A stretch of DNA of 64,000 nucleotides from Jiangella asiatica. GTDB lineage: Bacteria > Actinomycetota > Actinomycetes > Jiangellales > Jiangellaceae. Both the position numbers and the translations under genes were made by a program. The stretch covers positions 52,827 to 116,826 of the forward strand of contig NZ_SMKZ01000021.1 in the NCBI RefSeq assembly GCF_004349065.1, read 5' to 3'. This document shows, one piece after another, positions 55,895 to 64,000 of this stretch (its first letter is position 1; each line of letters starts with the position of its first letter). Below the pieces are notes generated by a model. It saw only the letters and a list, made by a program, of their open reading frames with translations, did not search any database and was not told the DNA's origin.

Positions 55895-56674
55895 TCACTG
55901 GGACGGACGGGAACGGCTCCGCCTGGCCGGGTGTTGCTGTCCCAGCGCCAGGACCAGCCGGCGCGGCAGCCGTGGCAGCACGGCTCCAGCCAGCCGGTAG
56001 ACCAGGCCCGGCACCGACACCGTCCGGCCACTGTCGAGGTCGCGCAGCGCGGCCACGACCAGGGCGTCGGAGTCGAGCCACATCCACGACGGCAGCCGCG
56101 ACATGTTCATGGCGGCACGGGCGTGGAACTCGGTGCGGGTGTAGCCCGGCGCCAGTACCATGACGCGCACGCCGGTGCCGGCCACCTGGGGCACGAGACC
56201 CTCGCTGAAGGCCGTCACCCAGGCCTTGGCCGCGCTGTAGGTGCCCCGCGGCACCCAGGCCGCCACCGAGCTCACGTTGACCACCGCGCCGTGCCCACGC
56301 TCGATCATGCCGGGCAGTGCCGCGTGGGTGAGCCGCAGCACGGCACGCACGAGCACGTCGAGCATGCGCTCCTCGTCGGCGATGTCGTTGTTCAGGAACG
56401 ACCGGCCCAGCGCGAAGCCGGCGTTGTTGACCAGCAGGTCGATGGGGCGCTCCGTCGAGCGCAGCCGCTTCTCGACCGCTTCGGTGTCGCCGGCCAGGTC
56501 CGCGGGCAGCACCTCGGCGCCCACGCCGTACGCGCCGCGCAGCTCCGCCGCGACCGACAGCAGCCGGTCCGCGTCGCGGGCGACGAGGACGACGTCGTGA
56601 CCGCGTGCGGCCAGTGCTCGCGCGAATGCCCGGCCGATGCCCGCCGTGGCCCCGGTGACGAGTGCCGTTCCCAT
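55895..56674 (-). CDS. SDR family oxidoreductase
   Basis: A 259-residue classical short-chain dehydrogenase. Cofactor motif TGATAGIGRAFA, an Arg (VLVARD) that favours NADP, NNAGFALG, catalytic Ser in NVSSVAAW, and YSAAK. A C-terminal hydrophobic segment (VYRLAGAVLPRLPRRLVLAL) may attach it to the membrane, as in the mycobacterial homologues. Substrate unknown. It ends 44 bp from the convergent hydrolase-like gene. Confidence 0.9.
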   Translation of the reverse strand: MGTALVTGATAGIGRAFARALAARGHDVVLVARDADRLLSVAAELRGAYGVGAEVLPADLAGDTEAVEKRLRSTERPIDLLVNNAGFALGRSFLNNDIADEERMLDVLVRAVLRLTHAALPGMIERGHGAVVNVSSVAAWVPRGTYSAAKAWVTAFSEGLVPQVAGTGVRVMVLAPGYTRTEFHARAAMNMSRLPSWMWLDSDALVVAALRDLDSGRTVSVPGLVYRLAGAVLPRLPRRLVLALGQQHPARRSRSRPSQ

Positions 56675-56685
56675 GTGGACAGACC

Positions 56686-57012
56686 CTACGAGACGGCCAT
56701 CTCGTCCGGGTCACGGTCGGTGGCCTGCCGCTCGCGCAGCACGCGGCGCTCGAACCACACCGTCATGAACGGCGGTATCGCGCAGGTCAGGCCGAGCAGC
56801 GTCTTCGTCATGCTCCAGCGCTCGGTCCACCACATCGCCAGCACCGTGACCAGGTACACGAGGAAGATCACGCCGTGCACCGGCCCGAATACCTGGACCC
56901 CGATCTCGTTCTCCACCACGACGTACTTGAAGAACATGCCGACCAGCAGGCCCGCCCACGAGACGGCCTCGGCGACGGCGGCGATCCGGAACCAGCGAAA
57001 CGCAGAAATCAC
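56686..57012 (-). CDS. DUF3817 membrane protein
   Basis: A 108-residue integral membrane protein with three helices: FRWFRIAAVAEAVSWAGLLVGM, the conserved VFGPVHGVIFLVYLV in the second, and a third around TLLGLTCAIPPFMTVWFERR. These are the DUF3817 signatures; the family also occurs as the C-terminal domain of some YdbS-type proteins and its function is unknown. GTG 57012 has GAGGAAA. It runs 11 bp before the SDR gene and may be cotranscribed with it. Confidence 0.9.
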   Translation of the reverse strand: MISAFRWFRIAAVAEAVSWAGLLVGMFFKYVVVENEIGVQVFGPVHGVIFLVYLVTVLAMWWTERWSMTKTLLGLTCAIPPFMTVWFERRVLRERQATDRDPDEMAVS

Positions 57013-57080
57013 AGCTTTTCCTCTACATCGGGACGATCATGGTCACACTACGGTCATTGCGGTCGATAAGGTCAGGACCC

Positions 57081-58496
57081 GTGACCGACCCCTCCCACAC
57101 CGCCGTGGCCGACGCCACCCGCTATTTCGACACGTGGCTGGCGTTCCGCCAACAGTACGACCGGGTCCCCGGCCTCCAGGCAGCCGTGCTCCACCACGAC
57201 AAGCTGCTGCTCTCCACGGCGCACGGCTGCGCCGACGTCGAGAGCGCCACGACCCTGACGCCGCGACACCTGTTCCGGATCGCGTCACACTCGAAGACCT
57301 TCACGGCTACCGCCGTTCTGCAGCTGGTCGAGCGCGGTGCGCTCCGGCTGGACGACCAGGCCGGCCAATGGCTGCCGTTCCTGTCCGGCCGGCCGCTGGC
57401 GACGGTGACGGTGCGCGACCTGCTCGGGCACGGCGGAGGAGTCGTGCGCGACAGCCGCGACGCCGACTTCTGGCAGCTCGTCCACGCCTTCCCCGACGAG
57501 GACCGGTTGCGTGCGATCCTGCTCGACGGGGCCGAGGTGCTGCCGGCCAACGAACGGTTCAAGTACTCGAACATCGGCTACTCGATGCTCGGGATGATCA
57601 TCGCAGCCGCGTCCGGCCGCTCCTACCACGAGTACGTGCGCGAGCACATCGTCGACGAGCTCGACCTGGCCAACACCGGGCCCGAGTACGACATGGCGCG
57701 CGCCGGCGACTACGCCACCGGCTACACCGCGCTCACCTATGCTGACCGCCGCATCCCGATCGATCACGTCGACACCGCGGCGATGGCCGCGGCGGCCGGG
57801 TTCTTCAGCACCGCCGAGGACCTCGTGCACTACGCGTCGGCACACTTCCTCGGTGACGCCCGACTCGTCTCGGACGCGTCGAAACGGCTGATGCAGCGCG
57901 CGGAGTGGAAGATCGAGGGCGCGGACGCCGAGTACGGTCTCGGCTTCGGCCGGGCCATGCTGGGCGAGCGACTGGTCTTCGGACACGGCGGCGGCTACCC
58001 CGGGCACATCACCCGCACGTCGTTCGACCCGGTCGGGCAGATCGCAGTATCGGTGCTGACCAACGCCATCGACGGTCCGGCCCACATGCTCGCCGAGGGC
58101 CTCTTTCGGCTGGTCAACCTCGCCCAGCGGGCTGAGCCGCAGAGCGGGACACCCGTGGACCCGGCCCGGTTCACCGGCCGGTTCGCCAACCTCTGGCGGG
58201 TCTTCGACGTCGTGGACCTCGCCGGCCGGCTCTACCTGCTCGACCCCACGCAAAAGGACCCGACGGCCGAGCCGGTGATCCTGGACGTCGTCGACGAGAG
58301 GACGCTGCGCCTCAGCGGCGGCGGCGGGTACGGCCCGGTCGGCGAGACGATGCACTACGAGTACGGCGCCGCGGGAGTGGTGTCGGTGTCGGCGTTCGCG
58401 ATGACCGCCTACCCGGTGCGGCGGATCACCGAGGCCGTCCGCCGTCGCGACCGCGTGTCGCCGGGCACTCCGCTGGTGGATCGGTCCGGAGACTGA
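57081..58496 (+). CDS. Serine hydrolase of the beta-lactamase/class C family
   Basis: A 471-residue serine hydrolase (Pfam Beta-lactamase). The catalytic Ser69-x-x-Lys72 lies in IASHSKTFTATAV, Tyr162 in FKYSNIGYSMLG, and the third box is VFGHGGGYPG. A C-terminal lipocalin-like beta domain (about 355-450) follows. No signal peptide is evident, so it probably acts in the cytoplasm as an esterase or D-amino peptidase rather than a lactamase; that is inference. GTG 57081 is used. Confidence 0.88.
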   Translation: MTDPSHTAVADATRYFDTWLAFRQQYDRVPGLQAAVLHHDKLLLSTAHGCADVESATTLTPRHLFRIASHSKTFTATAVLQLVERGALRLDDQAGQWLPFLSGRPLATVTVRDLLGHGGGVVRDSRDADFWQLVHAFPDEDRLRAILLDGAEVLPANERFKYSNIGYSMLGMIIAAASGRSYHEYVREHIVDELDLANTGPEYDMARAGDYATGYTALTYADRRIPIDHVDTAAMAAAAGFFSTAEDLVHYASAHFLGDARLVSDASKRLMQRAEWKIEGADAEYGLGFGRAMLGERLVFGHGGGYPGHITRTSFDPVGQIAVSVLTNAIDGPAHMLAEGLFRLVNLAQRAEPQSGTPVDPARFTGRFANLWRVFDVVDLAGRLYLLDPTQKDPTAEPVILDVVDERTLRLSGGGGYGPVGETMHYEYGAAGVVSVSAFAMTAYPVRRITEAVRRRDRVSPGTPLVDRSGD

Positions 58497-58519
58497 CGTC
58501 AGCGGTCAGGGGTGGGCGG

Positions 58520-58609
58520 TCATGAGTGGTGCCGGTGGCGATCCCAGGAGATGATCACGCAAGCGATCCACAGCATGGGCAGGACGGACACAACGAGGAT
58601 GGATGTCAT
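58520..58609 (-). CDS. Possible 29-residue membrane peptide
   Basis: ATG 58609 to TGA 58520 encodes a single hydrophobic helix (TSILVVSVLPMLWIACVIIS) ending in WDRHRHHS. It starts 13 bp after the 77-residue gene's stop and has GAGAGAG upstream. It could be a regulatory or toxin-like micropeptide, or nothing. Not confirmed. Confidence 0.45.
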   Translation of the reverse strand: MTSILVVSVLPMLWIACVIISWDRHRHHS

Positions 58610-58622
58610 CTCTCTCACCAGG

Positions 58623-58856
58623 TCAGCTGCGCGACCAACTCTCGATCTTGGTCGCGCTGTCACTCCACTGGCCGGCCCACGTAGCCGCCGGGCACGGCCA
58701 AGTCTCACCGCACTCCCGGCACGACGACGACCGATGCGGCATCCAGTGCCGCCCAGGGACATGGGCGTGCAGAAGCCTGGTCGCGTAAGCGTCCACCTCA
58801 GCGGTGCTCCAGTCGACGAGTCCGTACCCGTGGGCTCGAGCCGTGAAGCCGGACAT
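58623..58856 (-). CDS. Small CxxC-containing protein divergent from an XRE/DUF397 module
   Basis: A 77-residue basic protein. ATG 58856 has GGAGGAGAG next to it, a strong ribosome binding site. The C-terminal part holds SCRECGETWPCPAATWAGQW, with three Cys in a CxxC...C pattern that could bind a metal. Small CRxC-WPC proteins recur next to DUF397/XRE pairs in actinobacteria, as recalled from annotation, but the role is unknown. It is transcribed away from the XRE gene with 194 bp between the starts. Confidence 0.75.
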   Translation of the reverse strand: MSGFTARAHGYGLVDWSTAEVDAYATRLLHAHVPGRHWMPHRSSSCRECGETWPCPAATWAGQWSDSATKIESWSRS

Positions 58857-59007
58857 CTCTCCTCCGTCGTGTCGGACACCGCGACGGGCGGGGGCAGCCC
58901 CTACGTGCCGGCCTGAGGTCGGCGAAACCCTGCGCCGCGGTCCTTGGCGAAGTATCGTGCATGATCTGAGGCCGCCGCGGGAACAATTCGGCTGTCACGT
59001 CCGCACC

Positions 59008-59034
59008 TTGTGACGCCGACCGCGACTTTGTGAC
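59008..59034. promoter_or_regulatory. TTGTGAC direct repeats upstream of the XRE gene
   Basis: TTGTGAC occurs at 59008-59014 and 59028-59034, 20 bp apart (two turns of the helix), with TGTCAC in the opposite sense at 58993-58998. They lie 17-58 bp before GTG 59051 and are candidate sites for autoregulation by the XRE protein. Confidence 0.5.
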
Positions 59035-59050
59035 ATCGCCGGGAGATGCC

Positions 59051-59857
59051 GTGACAGATCATGATCCGGATTCCGCCGCCGCCTTTTTCGGTGGTGAGCT
59101 GGCGCGCGCGCGTCACCGTGCCGGTCTCACCCAAGAGCAGTTGGCCGAAAAGCTGAACTACTCGCGCGGAGCCGTGGCTAATGTGGAAACCGCGCAGCGT
59201 CCACCGCAGCGGGAGTTCGCGGAACGCTGCGACGAGATCCTGGGTACTGACGGTCTCCTGCTGCGAGCCTGGAAACTGGTCAGCCGCGAGTCGGTGCCCG
59301 CGAAGTATCGAGGGTTCATCGAGGAGGAAGAACGGGCGAAGTCGATACACACGTACGAACAGACCTTCCCGCCAGGCTTGTTGCAGACACAGGCGTATGC
59401 ACGAGAGCTGTTGGCGGGCGTCAGGATGGCCTATGACAACCATGTCGACACCCAGGTCGAGGCCCGGATGAGGCGCCAAGAAATCTTGCGGCGCGATGAT
59501 CCGCCCCGACTGCGAGCGGTAATCGACGAGGCCGCCCTCCGGCGCATGATCGGTGGCGCGGATGTCATACGTGATCAACTCGAACATCTACTCAAAATGG
59601 GCGAGATGCGGCATATCACCATTCAGGTGATGCCTTTCGCCGCCGGGGCACATGCCGCGCTGAACGGGCAGATGACGATATTTGATCGCCTCAACGGACA
59701 ACCGGTCCTGTACTACGAAGGCCCTACCGGTGGCCATATCATGACGGAGGCAGGAGTCGTGAGCGATGCCGTCGACCGGATGGATGTACTCCGGGCGCAG
59801 GCGTTGTCTCCCGACGAATCGGCGGACATGATCCGCCACGTATTGGAGGAGTTATGA
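59051..59857 (+). CDS. XRE family regulator with DUF5753 domain
   Basis: A 268-residue helix-turn-helix protein. GGELARARHRAGLTQEQLAEKL and YSRGAVANVETAQRPP form the HTH (about 15-70); DUF5753 follows with IEEEERAKSIHTYEQTFPPGLLQTQAYARELL, shortened to FPPGLLQTQAYARELL, and the C-terminal VMPFAAGAHAALNGQMTIF. The GTG at 59051 has GGGAGA. It is coupled by 4 bp to the DUF397 gene. In Streptomyces such pairs (WhiJ/WhiJ-like) affect development. Codon use is less GC-biased than that of neighbours. Confidence 0.93.
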   Translation: MTDHDPDSAAAFFGGELARARHRAGLTQEQLAEKLNYSRGAVANVETAQRPPQREFAERCDEILGTDGLLLRAWKLVSRESVPAKYRGFIEEEERAKSIHTYEQTFPPGLLQTQAYARELLAGVRMAYDNHVDTQVEARMRRQEILRRDDPPRLRAVIDEAALRRMIGGADVIRDQLEHLLKMGEMRHITIQVMPFAAGAHAALNGQMTIFDRLNGQPVLYYEGPTGGHIMTEAGVVSDAVDRMDVLRAQALSPDESADMIRHVLEEL

Positions 59858-60063
59858 GCGAGGTGTCGGAGCTGGCCGGCGCCGTGTGGCGCAAGTCCAG
59901 CTACAGCAACGGGGACGGCGGTCAGTGCGTCGAGGTGACGCCCCTGACCGACGGTGGCATGGCTGTGCGCGACAGCAAGAACCCCAACGGTGGAATCCTG
60001 AAGTTCACCGCTGGCGAGTGGTCGGCATTCGTGATGGGCGCGAAGGCCGGCGAGTTCGACTGA
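59854..60063 (+). CDS. DUF397 domain-containing protein
   Basis: A 69-residue DUF397 protein, the usual partner of XRE/DUF5753 regulators. It has WRKSSYSNGDGGQCVEV, VRDSKNPNGGILKFTAGEWSAFV. ATG 59854 overlaps the regulator stop. Thought to modulate the regulator by binding, from studies of WhiJ-type systems. A strong terminator follows at 60083. Confidence 0.94.
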   Translation: MSEVSELAGAVWRKSSYSNGDGGQCVEVTPLTDGGMAVRDSKNPNGGILKFTAGEWSAFVMGAKAGEFD

Positions 60064-60082
60064 GTCCGTCTCGGACCATGCA

Positions 60083-60114
60083 CCGCCCCCGCAGCCGCAT
60101 GGCTGCGGGGGCGG
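60083..60114 (+). terminator. Perfect 14-bp terminator hairpin after DUF397
   Basis: CCGCCCCCGCAGCC (60083-60096), loop GCAT, GGCTGCGGGGGCGG (60101-60114). Very GC-rich stem, no T tract, 20 bp after the DUF397 stop; it isolates the XRE/DUF397 unit from the downstream gene. Confidence 0.85.
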
Positions 60115-60123
60115 CCTGCTGAG

Positions 60124-60903
60124 ATGGGTGGTATGACAGCTTCGGTGGACCCGATAGGTGGTTCCGTGGGCGTGGCGGATTCGACCGGTCGGTTGCGTGT
60201 CGTCGGCTCGGCGGCGGTGACCCCGGCCATGCTGCGGCTGACCCTCGCGATCGACGCGCCCCACCTGCCGCTCGATCCGTCCTGCCCCAACCTCGTGCTC
60301 CGGCTGTCGCCGCCGGCCGACGTCGACACCGGCGGCACGAGCGGCGCCCGACCGCCCAGCCGTACCTACACGATCCGTCGGCTCGACGCCGCGGCCGGCA
60401 CCGTCGACATCGACGTCGTCCTGCACGGCGACGGGCTGTTCGTGCGCTGGGCGCGCGACGCACGGCCCGGCGACACCATCGATTTCACCGGACCGCGCCC
60501 GCACGCCGTGCCATCGTTCGAGGCCGACGCTCTGGTGATGCTCAGCGACGAGACCGGCCTGCCCGCGGTGGCGGCCATCCTCGAGGCCGCATCGCCCGGG
60601 CTGCCGGTGCTGGCCGTCGTCGAGGTACCCGACGCCGGCGAGGAGCAGGTGGTCGAGAGCCCCGCCGTCGTCGACCTGCGGTGGCTGCACCGCGACCGCA
60701 CGCCGGCGGGCACCACCGGCGGATTGGAGCGCGCGGCGCGATCGCTGCCTTGGCCTGCCGGCGCCGTCGACGTGTGGGTGGCCGGCGAGACCAGCGAGGT
60801 CCGCGCCGTCCGCCGGTTCGCCGCCGCGGAACGCGGCGTGGCCCGCGACCGGCTGCACGCCTTCGGCTACTGGCGCCGCGGCCGCGCCGGCTCACCCAGC
60901 TGA
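60124..60903 (+). CDS. Siderophore-interacting protein (FAD-binding ferric reductase type)
   Basis: A 259-residue protein of the SIP/ViuB family of NAD(P)H-dependent ferric-siderophore reductases. PSRTYTIRRLDAAAGTVDIDVVLHG is the FAD-binding barrel (motif RTYTIR), followed by WARDARPGDTIDFTGP, then the NAD(P)-binding domain with VMLSDETGLPAVAAIL and WVAGETSEVRAVRRF, ending in YWRRG. ATG 60124 or 60133 can start it. No siderophore transport gene is adjacent. Confidence 0.88.
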   Translation: MGGMTASVDPIGGSVGVADSTGRLRVVGSAAVTPAMLRLTLAIDAPHLPLDPSCPNLVLRLSPPADVDTGGTSGARPPSRTYTIRRLDAAAGTVDIDVVLHGDGLFVRWARDARPGDTIDFTGPRPHAVPSFEADALVMLSDETGLPAVAAILEAASPGLPVLAVVEVPDAGEEQVVESPAVVDLRWLHRDRTPAGTTGGLERAARSLPWPAGAVDVWVAGETSEVRAVRRFAAAERGVARDRLHAFGYWRRGRAGSPS

Positions 60904-60946
60904 GCCCCCGCACACCGGGCGAGGCCGGCGTGGCGCAGAGCGGGCG

Positions 60947-63538
<2,592 letters not shown>

Positions 63539-63582
63539 CGATCTCCCTAGATGTGAGGCCTGCACCTTGGTCAACGCGTCCC

Positions 63583-63609
63583 AGAGTTGAGCCTATTCCA
63601 CTCAACTCT
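63583..63609. promoter_or_regulatory. HAIR element (HspR site) upstream of clpB
   Basis: AGAGTTGAG (63583-63591) and CTCAACTCT (63601-63609) are a perfect 9-bp inverted repeat. It contains TTGAGC-N7-ACTCAA, close to the HAIR consensus CTTGAGT-N7-ACTCAAG bound by HspR. It lies between clpB and the divergent lipoprotein gene. Confidence 0.85.
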
Positions 63610-63678
63610 GCATGGCGACCCCTCCGTCGAACACCGCATCTGGAATGATGACCGCGGTCGATCGGAGGTACCCCGTTC

Positions 63679-64000
63679 ATGATCCGCACCCGCTCGGCGG
63701 CGATGCTCGGCGTCGTCGCCCTGGCCCTGGCCGGCTGCTCGGTCTTCGGTGAGAAGACCGTGCCCCGCTCGGAGCTCGAGGACGGCGTCCGACGACTCCT
63801 CGAGGAGCAGGTCGGCCAGCCCATCGACTCCGTCAGCTGCGACGACGACCTCGCCGGCGAGGTCGACGCGTCGGTCCGCTGCACGCTCACCGCCGAGGAC
63901 GGCAGCACGATCGGACTCACCGTGACCGCCACCGACGTCGACGGCAACGACGTCCGCTACGAGGTCCAGGTCGACGAGACAGCCTCCCCGCCCGCCACCC
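63679..64000 (+). CDS. DUF4333 lipoprotein (cut by window end)
   Basis: The first 107 codons of a DUF4333 protein. ATG 63679 follows GGAGGT. Signal peptide with lipobox LAGC (Cys20), then a DUF4333 domain with DSVSCDDDLAGEVDASVRCTLTAEDG, whose two Cys form a disulfide in the family, and VTATDVDGNDVRYEVQVDE. Found in actinobacterial lipoproteins that may bind cell-wall compounds; function unknown. The C-terminus is outside the window. It is divergent from clpB, with the HAIR element between them. Confidence 0.85.
   Translation, partial: MIRTRSAAMLGVVALALAGCSVFGEKTVPRSELEDGVRRLLEEQVGQPIDSVSCDDDLAGEVDASVRCTLTAEDGSTIGLTVTATDVDGNDVRYEVQVDETASPPAT

Noticed and set aside
58901..59587. 228-codon minus-strand frame across the XRE gene
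   Set aside because: Antisense to a confident XRE/DUF5753 gene; no recognisable domain.

Overview
The window is a 64 kb piece of a very GC-rich actinobacterial chromosome. The evidence is strong G/C bias at third codon positions, many GTG starts, 4-bp start/stop overlaps, actinobacterial families (DUF3151, DUF3180, DUF3817, DUF4333, DUF397 with XRE/DUF5753), HutC-type GntR regulators with DasR-like operator sequence, and an HspR-type HAIR element before clpB. The richness in glycosidases and sugar transporters suggests a soil or plant-associated actinomycete; a Jiangellaceae-like genus is a guess and was not tested. I saw no rRNA or tRNA gene, CRISPR array, prophage or intact insertion sequence.

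Layout. 0-4 kb: a DUF885 protein cut by the window edge and a secreted GH97 glycosidase with a C-terminal NPCBM domain. 4-7 kb: panD behind two bacterial PH-domain membrane proteins. 6.8-11 kb: a DUF1684 protein and a glycine betaine/choline-type ABC importer split into divergent halves. 11-16.5 kb: small membrane proteins, a hydrolase and the operon purD-folP-folB-folK-DUF3180. 16.6-22.2 kb: a tyrosine phosphatase/acetyltransferase pair, then an MMPL exporter divergent from a TetR-GNAT operon. 22-25 kb: purA, DUF3151 and class II fba. 25.2-28 kb: ptsH (HPr), a FadR-type GntR regulator and two exported proteins.

28-31.4 kb is the most disturbed part. It holds a conserved protein of unknown function with a PD-(D/E)xK-like signature, a frameshifted and truncated aminoglycoside-phosphotransferase relic that ends in HepT-like sequence, intact rnhA, and two gene ends (a uvrA-like tail and a MocR-like fragment) that abut at one base. 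31.4-39 kb is a sugar operon: ABC importer (binding protein and two permeases), an N-acetylneuraminate-lyase-like aldolase and a GH36 alpha-galactosidase, followed by a dehydrogenase.

39-46.6 kb is an apparently complete amino-sugar PTS regulon arranged around one divergent promoter region. Leftward run a GntR regulator, an EIIC of the GlcNAc/glucose type and enzyme I; rightward run a second GntR regulator, a SIS-domain deaminase-like enzyme, EIIB, EIIA and a HAD phosphatase. The 160 bp between the regulators carry palindromes resembling the DasR dre operator. HPr for this chain is probably the ptsH gene at 25.3 kb.

46.6-56.7 kb: a small membrane protein, DUF4262, a two-pair ABC exporter operon, a CoA-disulfide-reductase-like flavoprotein, a TrmH/SpoU methyltransferase, a lipoprotein, pyrE, a degenerate alpha/beta hydrolase and an SDR. 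56.7-64 kb: DUF3817, a serine beta-lactamase-like hydrolase, an XRE/DUF397 module with divergent small proteins, a siderophore-interacting-type flavoprotein, clpB under a HAIR element and a DUF4333 lipoprotein cut by the right edge. No obviously new defence or mobile system is visible. The strongest leads are the relic junctions near 30-31 kb, an 84-bp dispersed repeat (37.7 and 47.9 kb), several large perfect hairpins, and the PTS regulon architecture.
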